This document shows, piece by piece, positions 10,299 to 19,593 of a stretch of 64,000 nucleotides of DNA. The stretch's first letter is position 1. Each line of letters starts with the position of its first letter. A program made the translations under genes and the position numbers. Below the pieces are notes generated by a model. It ran no database searches. It was not told where the DNA came from and saw only the letters and a program-made list of their open reading frames with translations. Origin of the DNA: Streptomyces sp. NBC_00162 (GTDB lineage Bacteria; Actinomycetota; Actinomycetes; Streptomycetales; Streptomycetaceae); NCBI RefSeq assembly GCF_024611995.1, contig NZ_CP102509.1:3968001-4032000 (forward strand). Reading direction: 5' to 3'.

Positions 10299-10396
10299 TG
10301 CGGGGTCTCCCGAAGGCTCGATAAAGGGTGCCCAACGGCACCGGACATGTGCAGTCTATGCAGCGAGAGAGATCGCGAACCGAAGGGCTGCCTCCT

Positions 10397-10927
10397 GTGA
10401 CCACCTCGCCGACCCGGCCGCTCCCCGTCGTACAGCTGCGCGTGCCCACCCACGAGGACGCCCATGCCTGGCACGGGGTCTTCGACGACCCGGACGTCAT
10501 GGAGTTCCTCGGCGGACCGGCCGAACTCTCCTCGTACGTGGAGTTCACCGCCCGCCAGCGCATGCACGACGCACAGCTCGGCTACTGCCTGTGGACCCTG
10601 CTGGACGGGGAGGGCACCGTGCTCGGCTTCACCGGCGCGCAGCCGTGGCCGGCGGAGAAGGAGTGGGGCCCGGTCGGGGAGATCGAGATCGGCTGGCGGC
10701 TGGGCCGTTCCGCATGGGGTCAGGGGTACGCGTACGCCGCTGCGCTGGCCACGCTGGAGCGGGTCCGCGCGGCCGGTGTCCCCCACGTCGTGGCGATGAT
10801 CAACGACGAGAACGTCCGCTCGATAGCCGTGGCCGAGCGGCTCGGCATGACCCTGGCGGAACGCTTCCTCCTGCCGAGCGGCACCCGCTACGGCCGCCGC
10901 TACGAGCTGGCGCTGCGGGCCGGTTGA
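10397..10927 (+). CDS. GNAT-family N-acetyltransferase (RimJ/RimL-like)
   Basis: The 176-aa protein has the GNAT fold: LRVPTHEDAHAWHGVFDDPDVMEFLGG at the N-terminus is the RimJ/L-type opening, EIGWRLGRSAWGQGYAYAA is the acetyl-CoA pyrophosphate-binding motif A (Q/RxxGxG/A) and NVRSIAVAERLGM is motif B. The substrate is unknown; relatives acetylate ribosomal protein N-termini, antibiotics or small amines. GTG at 10397 is chosen for its upstream GAAGGG and because the family core begins soon after; an ATG at 10358 is possible. It is monocistronic, with tandem hairpins just after the stop. Confidence 0.85.
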   Translation: MTTSPTRPLPVVQLRVPTHEDAHAWHGVFDDPDVMEFLGGPAELSSYVEFTARQRMHDAQLGYCLWTLLDGEGTVLGFTGAQPWPAEKEWGPVGEIEIGWRLGRSAWGQGYAYAAALATLERVRAAGVPHVVAMINDENVRSIAVAERLGMTLAERFLLPSGTRYGRRYELALRAG

Positions 10928-10961
10928 CCGGGCTGCGCCCGGCCCCGGGGCTCCGCCCCGG
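10928..10961. terminator. Tandem GC hairpins between convergent GNAT and glutaminase genes
   Basis: Two adjacent short hairpins, CCGGGC-TGC-GCCCGG (10928-10942) and CCGGGGC-TCC-GCCCCGG (10945-10961), begin at the GNAT stop codon. They can work on both strands and separate this gene from glsA arriving from the right. Confidence 0.7.
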
Positions 10962-10996
10962 ACCCCGCGGGGTGGCCCCAGCAGCGGACGCGCGCG

Positions 10997-11908
10997 TCAG
11001 AAGACGGACAGCCCTGTCAGGGTCGTGAAGCGGTCCAGGGCGGCCACACCCGCAACGGAGTTGCCCTGGGGGTCGAGGCCCGGGCTCCAGACCGCCAGAA
11101 CGCACTGGCCCGGGACGACCGCCACGATGCCGCCGCCGACGCCGCTCTTGCCCGGCAGCCCGACGCGGTACGCGAACTCGCCCGCCGCGTCGTACGTCCC
11201 GCAGGTCAGCATCACCGCGTTGATCTGCTTGGCCTCGCTGCGCGTCAGCAGCCGCGAGCCGTCCGCGCGCAGTCCGTGCCTGGCCAGGAAGCGCCCGGCG
11301 CGGGCCAGGTCGGCGCAGCTCATCTCGATGGAGCACTGCCAGAAGTAGTGGTCCAGCAGCGCGGGCACGGGGTTGTCGATGTTCCCGTACGAGGCCATGA
11401 AGTGGGCGACGGCGGCGTTGCGGTCGCCGTGCGACTGCTCGGAGGCGGCCACCTCGGCGTCGAAGCCGATGTCCGGATTGCCGCTCTCCTCCCGCAGGAA
11501 GCCGAGCAGTTCGCTGCTCGCGTCGCCCGTCAAGGTCTGCAGCCGGTCGGTGACCACCAGGGCGCCCGCGTTGATGAACGGATTGCGCGGGATGCCGTTC
11601 TCGTACTCCAGCTGCACGAGCGAGTTGAACGGGTTGCCGGAGGGCTCCCGGCCGACCCGCTCCCACAGGGCGTCGCCGCCCTCCGCCAGGGCCAGCGCCA
11701 GTGCGAAGACCTTGGTGATGGACTGGGTGGAGAAGGGGACCTGCCAGTCCCCGACCCCGAAGACGTTGCCCTCGAGGTCGGCGACGGCCATGCCGAACTG
11801 CGCGGGCTCCACGGCGGCGAGCGCCGGGATGTACTCGGCGGGGGTGCCGCTGCCCACCGTCGGGGCGATGTCGGCCGCGATCTGCTCCAGCAGTTTCTGG
11901 TAGTCCAC
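10997..11908 (-). CDS. glsA: Glutaminase
   Basis: This 303-aa enzyme hydrolyses glutamine to glutamate and ammonia. It belongs to the serine-dependent beta-lactamase-fold glutaminases: the nucleophile motif FSTQSITKVFAL (S-x-x-K) is near residue 63, with GNPFNS, NPFINAGAL and ENGIPRN substrate-binding stretches downstream and the conserved GLPGKSGVGGGI near the C-terminus. Length matches the short bacterial form. The GTG at 11908 follows the menG stop by only six bases, so the two are probably cotranscribed, though no metabolic link is obvious. Confidence 0.93.
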   Translation of the reverse strand: MDYQKLLEQIAADIAPTVGSGTPAEYIPALAAVEPAQFGMAVADLEGNVFGVGDWQVPFSTQSITKVFALALALAEGGDALWERVGREPSGNPFNSLVQLEYENGIPRNPFINAGALVVTDRLQTLTGDASSELLGFLREESGNPDIGFDAEVAASEQSHGDRNAAVAHFMASYGNIDNPVPALLDHYFWQCSIEMSCADLARAGRFLARHGLRADGSRLLTRSEAKQINAVMLTCGTYDAAGEFAYRVGLPGKSGVGGGIVAVVPGQCVLAVWSPGLDPQGNSVAGVAALDRFTTLTGLSVF

Positions 11909-11914
11909 TGCTTC

Positions 11915-12607
11915 CTACGCCTTGAAGCCCCGGTGCAGCGCCACGATGCCGCCGCTCAGGTTGCGCCAGGCGACCTTGGACCAGCCGGCCTTCTGCAGCA
12001 GGGCGGCGAGCGCGGGCTGGTCGGGCCAGTCGCGGATGGACTCGGCGAGGTACACGTACGCGTCGGGGTTGGACGACACCGCGCGGGCCACCGGCGGCAG
12101 GGCGCGCATCAGGTACTCGGTGTACACCGTGCGGAAGGGGGCCCAGGTGGGCTGCGAGAACTCGCAGATGACGACCTGGCCGCCGGGCTTGGTGACCCGG
12201 TACAGCTCGCGCAGCGCGGCGTCGGTGTTCTGGACGTTGCGCAGGCCGAAGCTGATCGTCACGGTGTCGAAGACGTCGTCCTTGAACGGCAGCTTCGTCG
12301 CGTCGCCCGCGGTCAGCGGCAGCCACGGGTGCTTCTTCTTGCCCTCCCGCAGCATGCCCAGCGAGAAGTCGCAGGGCACGACGTACGCACCGGCCTCGGC
12401 GAACGGCAGCGAGGAGGTCGCGGTCCCCGCGGCCAGGTCGAGCACGTGGTGCCCCGGGCGCGCACCGACCGCCTTGGCGACCTCCTTGCGCCAGAGCCGC
12501 GCCTGGCCGAGGGAGAGCACGTCGTTGGTGAGGTCGTAGTTCGCCGCGACGTCGTCGAACATGGAGGCGACTTCGTGCGGCTGCTTGTCCAGGGAAGCCC
12601 TTGTCAC
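11915..12607 (-). CDS. menG: Demethylmenaquinone C-methyltransferase
   Basis: MenG/UbiE (230 aa) performs the final methylation of menaquinone using SAM. The family features [19 protein letters not shown] (residues about 16-34), [17 protein letters not shown] (motif I) and [16 protein letters not shown] are all present, plus the [15 protein letters not shown] post-motif. GTG at 12607 has an AGGGGCG upstream and gives the standard length; a much longer open frame through 13711 is a shadow. It supplies the quinone that complex I reduces and belongs with mqnA and mqnC in this window. Confidence 0.94.
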   Translation of the reverse strand: MTRASLDKQPHEVASMFDDVAANYDLTNDVLSLGQARLWRKEVAKAVGARPGHHVLDLAAGTATSSLPFAEAGAYVVPCDFSLGMLREGKKKHPWLPLTAGDATKLPFKDDVFDTVTISFGLRNVQNTDAALRELYRVTKPGGQVVICEFSQPTWAPFRTVYTEYLMRALPPVARAVSSNPDAYVYLAESIRDWPDQPALAALLQKAGWSKVAWRNLSGGIVALHRGFKA

Positions 12608-12854
12608 TGGTGTTCGCCCCTCGGTGTGCGCTGCGGATCGGCGGGTACCGCACCATCCTCTCAGGCCGGGCCCGATCGGCCGGACACGGCCCGGGTCCGG
12701 CGGAACCGGACAACTGGCCCGAAGGACAGTTCCGCCCGGGCCCCGGGGCGCGTTGACTGGGGGCCGGTGCGGCCCGGTGAAGGTCACCCAATGGATCATG
12801 GGCCCTGAGCAGCGGCCGGATCCGTGGCGGCCGCCACGAGCAAAGGGCTTCACG

Positions 12855-13766
12855 ATGCCGGCAGGCCATTCCACCGGTCGCTCCCGTCTCAGCCCCCGCG
12901 CCAAGCGCCGGGCAGAGCGGCGCAAGCGGCTGCGGCGTACGATCATCATCGGTTCGGCGGCCCTCGTCGCGGTCTCGGCGACCGCGTACGCGATGGTCCC
13001 GGGCGAGGACGGTGGTACGGCGGACGGACGGCCCACGGCGGCCCGGCCCGACGGGCAGGACGGCGATCCCGCCGAGGGCTCGGACGCGGCCGCGCAGGGC
13101 GGCAGACGCTCCCCCAGCCCGGCATCCTCCTCCGGCGCCCCCTCGGCCCAGCCCCCGGCCTCGCCCGCCGCCACCTCCCCAGCGCCCTCCGCACCGGTCC
13201 CGGCCTCCGGATCGGGCGCGTTCAAGGCCTCCGCCGCCTCCGGCACGGCACAGGGCAAGGGCACCGTGCGCCGCTGGCGGATCGAGGTCGAGGAGGGCAG
13301 CGGGGTCGACCCCGACTCCGCCGCCCGCTCGGTCGAGGCGATCCTCGGGGACCCGCGCGGCTGGACCAAGGACCCGGCGTACGGCTTCCAGCTCGCCGGA
13401 CCCGGCCAGCCGGTGGACTTCACCGTGAAGATCGCGACGCCGACGACCACCGACCGCCTGTGCGAGGTGGTCACACCCGAGCTGATCGGCGAGACCAACT
13501 GCCGGGCCGGCCACACCGTCGTGGTGAACCTCAAGCGCTGGCAGGAGGGATCACCGCAGTTCAGCGGCCCGGTGGAGGAGTACCGGGCGCTGATCGTCAA
13601 CCACGAGGTCGGGCACGAGCTCGGCCACGACCACGAGAGCTGCGCGGGCCCGGGCAAGCCCGCGCCCGCGATGATGCAGCAGATCAAGGGACTGCTCGGC
13701 TGCAAGTCCAACGCCTGGCCGTACGACGCGAGCGGAACTTATCTGTCCGGTCCGCGCGTCCCTTAA
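12855..13766 (+). CDS. Membrane-anchored or secreted DUF3152 protein with metalloprotease motif
   Basis: The 303-aa product begins with a very basic stretch ([14 protein letters not shown]) and one hydrophobic segment ([19 protein letters not shown]), then about 90 residues of Pro/Ser/Ala linker and a C-terminal DUF3152 domain. That domain contains [15 protein letters not shown], an HExxHxxGHxH arrangement like the zinc site of metzincin proteases, and paired cysteines. It therefore looks like an extracytoplasmic zinc peptidase, though activity is unproven for the family. ATG 12855 has AAAGGG upstream; ATG 12798 in the same frame is possible. Confidence 0.8.
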   Translation: MPAGHSTGRSRLSPRAKRRAERRKRLRRTIIIGSAALVAVSATAYAMVPGEDGGTADGRPTAARPDGQDGDPAEGSDAAAQGGRRSPSPASSSGAPSAQPPASPAATSPAPSAPVPASGSGAFKASAASGTAQGKGTVRRWRIEVEEGSGVDPDSAARSVEAILGDPRGWTKDPAYGFQLAGPGQPVDFTVKIATPTTTDRLCEVVTPELIGETNCRAGHTVVVNLKRWQEGSPQFSGPVEEYRALIVNHEVGHELGHDHESCAGPGKPAPAMMQQIKGLLGCKSNAWPYDASGTYLSGPRVP

Positions 13767-13818
13767 CGGGGAGAGCCGGCCACCGACTGGGCCGGCCCGG
13801 GGGCTAGAGGTGGAAACC

Positions 13819-14142
13819 GTGCGCGTCGTCAGCTTCAGCGTCCCCGAGTGGTTTCCCTCGTACGACGCGGACGGCTCGGACGGCGCGAACAGCTCGGACG
13901 TGCGGCCTCCGGCCCAGCTGACGGACCAGGAGTCCGCGGTGTTCCTGTGCCTGGCCACCGGCGCCTCCAACGCCGAGCTCGCCGCCGAGCTGCAACTGTC
14001 CGTCAGCACCGTCAAGTTCCACGTGGGCAACATACGGACGAAGCTGGGCGGGATCAGCCGCCTCCAGGCCTGTCTGCTCGCTGCCCTCGCCCGCGAGGGC
14101 AGCCGGCTCAGCGACGGCGGTGCAGCAGCCGGCCCCCGATGA
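13819..14142 (+). CDS. Orphan LuxR-type HTH regulator (DNA-binding domain only)
   Basis: The 107-aa protein consists of about 35 unconserved residues and then a complete GerE/LuxR helix-turn-helix: LTDQESAVFLCLATGASNAELA through STVKFHVGNIRTKLG. There is no receiver or ligand domain, so it is either a stand-alone regulator like BldM-class small proteins or a partner for another factor. GTG 13819 is preferred over GTG 13810 because GAGG lies eight bases before it. The 3' end overlaps the convergent mqnC-linked gene by 35 bases. Confidence 0.8.
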   Translation: MRVVSFSVPEWFPSYDADGSDGANSSDVRPPAQLTDQESAVFLCLATGASNAELAAELQLSVSTVKFHVGNIRTKLGGISRLQACLLAALAREGSRLSDGGAAAGPR

Positions 14143-14752
14143 CCGTGGCCACACAGGTGGTCGCGCCCTGCGCCAGCAGCGCCTCCGGGTCCGGAACCGC
14201 GAAGACCGCGAAGCGGGCCGGGGCGCCCTGCTCCAGGACCCCGTGGAAGGCCTCCTCGGCCGTGTCCCGGCCGGCGAACGGGTCCAGGGCGGGCGTGCCT
14301 TCGTACGGGGCCGGCGGCAGGAGCGTGAGCCCCGAGCGGACCACCGCCGTGCGCACCGCCGGGATCGCGAGGCGGCCGGTGACCGCCACCACCCCGCGCG
14401 CGAGGAGCTTCTGGGTGCCGCGCCGGGCACTGTTGCCCCACCGCGCCTCGGTCATCTTCAGCGCCTCGAGCGCGTCCTGCCCGCTGATCGGGTCGGCGCC
14501 GAGCTCGGTGGTCTCGTACGGATCGTCCGGGTAGTACGTCCGCTCCAGGAGGGTGTCCGCCCCGCGCACCAGCAGCCCCGGGGTGAGCACCCCGGGCCAA
14601 CGCCGGGCCCGTGCGTGCGGATAGGCCGCGGCGAGGGCCTCGTACGGTCCCACGCGCGCGATCCGGTCGCCCTCGACGAGGACCGCGCCGCCGGACAGCG
14701 GCGCGGAACCGGCCGCGGGGACGAGGAGTTCGGCGGAGTGGAGCGTCAGCAT
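14108..14752 (-). CDS. Imidazolonepropionase/amidohydrolase-like protein linked to mqnC
   Basis: This 214-aa protein resembles the N-terminal beta-sandwich and flanking part of amidohydrolases (LHSAELLVPAAGSAPLSGGAVLVEGDRIARVGP) but lacks the HxH metal motif and the rest of the TIM barrel, so it is unlikely to be a canonical hydrolase. Its ATG at 14752 shares one base with the mqnC stop (TGATG), indicating tight coupling. A role in the futalosine pathway is inferred only from that coupling. Confidence 0.7.
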   Translation of the reverse strand: MLTLHSAELLVPAAGSAPLSGGAVLVEGDRIARVGPYEALAAAYPHARARRWPGVLTPGLLVRGADTLLERTYYPDDPYETTELGADPISGQDALEALKMTEARWGNSARRGTQKLLARGVVAVTGRLAIPAVRTAVVRSGLTLLPPAPYEGTPALDPFAGRDTAEEAFHGVLEQGAPARFAVFAVPDPEALLAQGATTCVATVIGGRLLHRRR

Positions 14753-15951
14753 CAGTTCGTGGAGATGAGCTTCAGCTCGGGGTGCGCGGTGCCGCCCTCG
14801 ATGGCGGTGGAGGAGATGTGCGAGACGACGCGGTCGTCGACCGGGTCGTTCGCCGGGTCGTCGTGCACCAGGAGGTGCTCGTACGTCGTCGCGCGCTGCG
14901 CCGGGGTGCGGCCCGCCTTGCGGATCAGGTCGATGATCTCCTGGCGGTTGGAGCGGTGCTTGGCACCGGCCGAGGAGACGACGTTCTCCTCCAGCATGAT
15001 CGAGCCGAGGTCGTCCGCGCCGTAGTGCAGCGAGAGCTGGCCCGCTTCCTTGCCGACGGTGAGCCAGGAGCCCTGGATGTGGGCGATGTTGTCGAGGAAC
15101 AGCCGCGCGATCGCGATCATGCGCAGGTACTCGAAGATCGTCGCCTGGGTGCGGCCCTTGAGGTGGTTGTTCTCGGGCTGGTAGGTGTACGGGATGAAGG
15201 CGCGGAAGCCGCCCGTACGGTCCTGGGTGTCCCGGATCATCGCGATGTGCTCGATGCGCTCGGCGTTGGTCTCGCCGGTGCCCATCAGCATGGTGGAGGT
15301 GGACTCCACGCCCAGAGTGTGGGCGATCTCCATGATCTCCAGCCAGCGCTCGCCGGACTCCTTGAGCGGGGCGATCGCCTTGCGCGGGCGCTCCGGCAGC
15401 AGTTCGGCGCCGGCGCCCGCGAACGAGTCGAGACCGGCGGCGTGGATGCGCTTGATGGCCTCCTCCGCCGAGACGCCCGAGATCCGGGCCATGTGGTCGA
15501 CCTCGGACGCGCCGAGGGAGTGGATGACCAGCTGCGGGAAGGCCTTCTTGATGGCGGAGAAGTGGTGCTCGTAGTACTCGACGCCGTAGTCCGGGTGGTG
15601 GCCGCCCTGGAACATGATCTGCGTGCCGCCGAGCTCGACGGTCTCCGCGCAGCGGCGCAGGATGTCGTCGAGGTCGCGGGACCAGCCCTTCTTCGTGTCC
15701 TTGGGGGCCGCGTAGAAGGCGCAGAACTTGCACGCCGTGACGCACACGTTCGTGTAGTTGATGTTCCGCTCGATGATGTACGTGGCGATGTGCTCGGTGC
15801 CCGCGTAGCGGCGGCGGCGCACCGCGTCGGCGGCCTGGCCGAGCGCGTGCAGCGGCGCGTCCCGGTAGAGGTCGAGCGCCTCTTCCTTGGTGATCCGGCC
15901 CCCTGCGGCGGCGCGGTCGAGGACAGACTGGAGAGCGGCCTGGTCGGTCAC
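14752..15951 (-). CDS. mqnC: Cyclic dehypoxanthine futalosine synthase (radical SAM)
   Basis: MqnC (399 aa) is the radical-SAM enzyme that cyclises dehypoxanthine futalosine in the alternative menaquinone pathway. The cluster motif CVTACKFCAFYA (CxxxCxxC) is near residue 74, followed by the family stretches GGHHPDYGVEYYEHHF and HSLGASEVDHMA and the C-terminal GSIMLEENVVSSAG. Start is GTG at 15951. Together with mqnA at 18112 it shows that the organism makes menaquinone via futalosine rather than via MenF-D-H. Confidence 0.94.
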   Translation of the reverse strand: MTDQAALQSVLDRAAAGGRITKEEALDLYRDAPLHALGQAADAVRRRRYAGTEHIATYIIERNINYTNVCVTACKFCAFYAAPKDTKKGWSRDLDDILRRCAETVELGGTQIMFQGGHHPDYGVEYYEHHFSAIKKAFPQLVIHSLGASEVDHMARISGVSAEEAIKRIHAAGLDSFAGAGAELLPERPRKAIAPLKESGERWLEIMEIAHTLGVESTSTMLMGTGETNAERIEHIAMIRDTQDRTGGFRAFIPYTYQPENNHLKGRTQATIFEYLRMIAIARLFLDNIAHIQGSWLTVGKEAGQLSLHYGADDLGSIMLEENVVSSAGAKHRSNRQEIIDLIRKAGRTPAQRATTYEHLLVHDDPANDPVDDRVVSHISSTAIEGGTAHPELKLISTN

Positions 15952-16023
15952 CGGTGCGTCACCTTTCGGCGGTGTGTCAAGGTCCGGACCGATCCAGCCT
16001 ACGCCAGGCGTTCCGGCTCCCCT

Positions 16024-17748
16024 TCACGGGCTGTGCGTCAGGTCGCCCTCGGGGTTTCCGGCCGGGCCGTCGCCCGACTTGTAGTGGAGGGTGCCGTTGG
16101 CGTTGAGCGTGAACCGCTCGTCGGCGGAGCCGTTGGAGCAGATCCCGGGAGCCGGGTTGGGGCCGCCCGCGGTGTCCAGGACGAGCGAACGGTCGGTGGC
16201 GGAGGCGAGCTTCCAGTCGCCGCTGCAGTCGGTGCCCAGGATGGCCAGGACCGACTTGTCCCGGCCGACGACCTCGCCGACCTTGCCGGCCTTGATGGTG
16301 ATCTCGAACTCGCTGGAGACGCCCATGCGGGCGGTGGTGATGGTGCCCTTCCAGGTGCCGGTGAACTCCTTGGGGACGTCCTGGCGGGTCCCCTTGGGGG
16401 CCTCCGTGGTCGTGCCGGTGGACGGGGTCCCGGCCACGACCGGGGCCGAAGCGGAAGCCGAGGGCGCTGCGGACGCGGAGGTTCGCGGGCCCTCGCCGGA
16501 CGCCGTGTCCCGGCCCTTGTCGCCCTGTCCGGGCATCAGGCCCATCCCGTACAACCCGCCGGTGAGCCCGGCCAGTACGGCGGCCGCGGCGAGGACGAGC
16601 GTGCAGCTGAAGCGCCGCCCGGCCGCGGTCACGCTGACCCGGCGCCCGTCGGAGGTGGTCCGGGGGTGCGGCACGTTCCCTCCGGCACCGCCGACGCCAC
16701 CCCGGACGCCACTGCCGACGGCGCCGCCGCCGGCCGTCTCGGTGGGCGAGCCGTAGGGTCCGCCGCCGTTCGCGTACGAAGGGTCCGGCGCCCCGAATCC
16801 CGGTCCGCTCGGGTACGAGGGGGTCGTGAAGGGGACCGGGCCCGAGGGGCTCTCCGCCACCGCCGTGTCCAGGTCGAGCAGGGCGACGGCGGCCCGGCTG
16901 GCCTCCTCCACCAGGGGCGCGGGCAGCCAGCCCGGGGTCAGCAGGGCCCCGTCCAGGGCCGCCGCGATCGCTTCCGGCGTGGGCCGGTCGGCGGCCGCCT
17001 TGGCCAGGCAGGCCTCGATCAGCTCGCGCAGCCGTCCGGCCGGGACCGCGCCGAGCTCGGGCGGCTCGTGGACGACCTTGTAGAGGAGGGTCGCCGAGTT
17101 GTCGCCGGTGAAGGGCGGGCGCCCGGTCGCCGCGAAGGCCAGTACCGCGCCCAGCGAGAACACGTCGGCGGCTCCGGTGATCCCCTTGCCGAGGATCTGC
17201 TCGGGTGACATGTAGCCCGGCGAGCCGACGGAGACCCCGGTGGAGGTGAGCGAGGCGGTGCCGTCCGTGGCCCGGGCGATCCCGAAGTCGATCAGCCGGG
17301 GCCCGTCGAGGGTCAGCATCACGTTGGACGGCTTCACGTCCCGGTGTACGAGGCCCAGCCCGTGCACCGCCACCAGGGCGCGGGCCAGCCCGGCGCCGAC
17401 GGCGCGTACCGAAGTCTCGGGCAGCGGACCGTGCGCGGCCAGCGCCCGGTCCAGGGAAGGGCCCGCCACGTACCCCGTGGCCACCCACGGCACCGGGGCG
17501 TCCGGATCCGCGTCGAGCACGGGCGCGGTCCACTCGCCGCCCACCCGCCGGGCGGCCTCGACCTCGCGGCGGAACCGGGCCCGGAACTCCTCGTCGGCGG
17601 CGAAGTGCGGGTGCACGATCTTGACGGCGACGGTCCGGCCGCCCGCGCTGCGCCCCAGGTAGACCCGGCCCATACCGCCCGCGCCGAGCCGGCCCAGCAG
17701 CCGGTACGCGCCGATGGTCCGCGGCTCACCGGCTTCGAGCGGCTGCAT
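16024..17748 (-). CDS. Transmembrane Ser/Thr protein kinase
   Basis: The 574-aa protein has an N-terminal Hanks-type kinase domain (about residues 15-270): glycine loop [14 protein letters not shown], lysine in TVAVKIV, catalytic loop HRDVKPSN, DFG in LIDFGIA and activation-segment GSPGYMSPEQ. A Pro/Ser-rich linker leads to one membrane segment (TLVLAAAAVLAGLTGGLYGMGL, about residue 380) and a roughly 180-residue extracytoplasmic tail with a Thr/Ala-rich linker and a cysteine-containing domain, but no PASTA repeats. It probably senses an envelope signal. The gene lies between mqnC and mqnA. Confidence 0.9.
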   Translation of the reverse strand: MQPLEAGEPRTIGAYRLLGRLGAGGMGRVYLGRSAGGRTVAVKIVHPHFAADEEFRARFRREVEAARRVGGEWTAPVLDADPDAPVPWVATGYVAGPSLDRALAAHGPLPETSVRAVGAGLARALVAVHGLGLVHRDVKPSNVMLTLDGPRLIDFGIARATDGTASLTSTGVSVGSPGYMSPEQILGKGITGAADVFSLGAVLAFAATGRPPFTGDNSATLLYKVVHEPPELGAVPAGRLRELIEACLAKAAADRPTPEAIAAALDGALLTPGWLPAPLVEEASRAAVALLDLDTAVAESPSGPVPFTTPSYPSGPGFGAPDPSYANGGGPYGSPTETAGGGAVGSGVRGGVGGAGGNVPHPRTTSDGRRVSVTAAGRRFSCTLVLAAAAVLAGLTGGLYGMGLMPGQGDKGRDTASGEGPRTSASAAPSASASAPVVAGTPSTGTTTEAPKGTRQDVPKEFTGTWKGTITTARMGVSSEFEITIKAGKVGEVVGRDKSVLAILGTDCSGDWKLASATDRSLVLDTAGGPNPAPGICSNGSADERFTLNANGTLHYKSGDGPAGNPEGDLTHSP

Positions 17749-17807
17749 CGTGTCCCCCTCATCCCCGGGATCCGGGGCCCTCGTGTCGCCCGGCCAAGCA
17801 GCACACT

Positions 17808-17970
17808 AAGCGGCCTCGGGGAAGTGCGGTGCGTTTCCGCGTCGTCCGGTGCGGTGCATCGGCGTGTTGCCGCTTCGCCCGCGTACTGGACGTACTTGGG
17901 TGATGCGGCAGTGCGGCGAGGTGCCGTGCCGGGCGGCGCGGGGGCGTGCCGCACTTCCCCGAGGCCGCTT
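17808..17970 (+). repeat. 163-nt near-perfect palindrome with plus-strand G-U wobble bias
   Basis: Bases i and 35778-i pair along the whole element. The outer 22 base pairs (17808-17829 with 17949-17970) are perfect. Inside, only four mismatches (at 17858, 17862, 17874 and 17882) and a short loop around 17887-17891 interrupt about 80 pairs. Sixteen arm differences are transitions, and all sixteen give U-G or G-U wobbles in plus-strand RNA (A-C mismatches on the minus strand). This fits either a structured RNA read rightwards, or a palindromic mobile element whose + strand suffered C-to-T changes. No coding function is apparent. Confidence 0.75.
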
Positions 17971-17997
17971 GGGGGGGTGCGCGGCCGGGACGGGCCG

Positions 17998-18033
17998 CCT
18001 TTCCATTCCCGGCGGGTGACGGGAATGGAAAGG
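17998..18033. terminator. Perfect 14-bp hairpin downstream of mqnA
   Basis: Arms CCTTTCCATTCCCG (17998-18011) and CGGGAATGGAAAGG (18020-18033) enclose an 8-base loop. It lies 79 bases beyond the mqnA stop and probably terminates that leftward transcript. Confidence 0.65.
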
Positions 18034-18111
18034 GGAACCGAATTCACCGGAAACGGCATATCCGTCATTCCCGGACCTCAAACCCGATGGGCGTTCCGCT
18101 CAGCGTTCCGC

Positions 18112-18984
<873 letters not shown>

Positions 18985-19212
18985 CTAGCCCCCGGTTCCA
19001 CGTCAGCCTTCCCACGGGTCTCAAACGTCCGGGTGACGTGATCTTTCCCTCTGGTCTCGGCCGCAGGGTGCGTGCTAGGCTCGTCGCAAGTTGCAGTTTG
19101 GTTTCCCTTGCAGTACGAGGCCTGCGGAGAATGTGACCCGCAGGCTTTTGTAGTTTTCAGACTTCTTAGCAGGTTCTGGAGCAGGGCGACCCTTTGGCCC
19201 ATAGGAGGGCTC

Positions 19213-19416
19213 ATGGCTACCGGAACCGTGAAGTGGTTCAACGCTGAAAAGGGCTTCGGCTTCATCGCCCAGGACGGCGGCGGCCCGGATGTCTTCGTCC
19301 ACTACTCCGCGATCAACGCCTCTGGCTTCCGCTCCCTCGAGGAGAACCAGACGGTGAACTTCGACGTCACGCAGGGTCCGAAGGGCCCGCAGGCGGAGAA
19401 CGTCACCCCGGCTTAA
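19213..19416 (+). CDS. CspA-family cold-shock protein
   Basis: This 67-aa single-domain RNA/ssDNA chaperone has both RNP motifs, KGFGFIAQ and VFVHYSAI, on the five-stranded OB fold. The ATG at 19213 follows an AGGAGGG ribosome-binding site. The leader is long (up to about 130 bases after a TAGGCT -10-like hexamer at 19076-19081), which is common for cold-shock genes regulated through their 5' UTR. It is monocistronic and ends at a cloverleaf-like terminator. Confidence 0.93.
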   Translation: MATGTVKWFNAEKGFGFIAQDGGGPDVFVHYSAINASGFRSLEENQTVNFDVTQGPKGPQAENVTPA

Positions 19417-19457
19417 TCGCCTGGGCCAACCAGTCGCGGTTGGATATGCAGTACCCA

Positions 19458-19500
19458 AGGAGCCCTGTCACCTCTGCGCGAGCAGAGCGGCAGGGCTCCT
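19458..19500 (+). terminator. Terminator of the cold-shock gene
   Basis: An outer stem AGGAGCCCTG (19458-19467) with CAGGGCTCCT (19491-19500) encloses an inner stem CTCTGC/GCAGAG (19472-19477, 19482-19487). It begins 42 bases after the stop. Confidence 0.8.
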
Positions 19501-19539
19501 GCCTTTGCCCTCCGGAGGGGTCTCCGGGGTGGGCGCACG

Positions 19540-19589
19540 AAGACGGCCGGCCCCGGCACCGTTTCCACGGTGCCGGGGCCGGCCGTCTT
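19540..19589. terminator. 23-bp perfect hairpin between convergent genes
   Basis: Arms 19540-19562 and 19567-19589 are perfect complements around a TTCC tetraloop. The hairpin ends five bases from the stop codon of the transglycosylase, so it probably terminates that leftward gene and backs up the cold-shock terminator from the other side. Confidence 0.88.
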
Positions 19590-19593
19590 GGCG

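Larger units (their letters stand above)
17749..18111. other. Kinase-mqnA intergenic region with two hairpins
   Basis: These 363 bases contain no plausible gene. They are dominated by the 163-nt palindrome (17808-17970) and a second perfect 14-bp hairpin (17998-18033), listed separately. Translations on both strands look alike only because the region is self-complementary. Confidence 0.75.
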
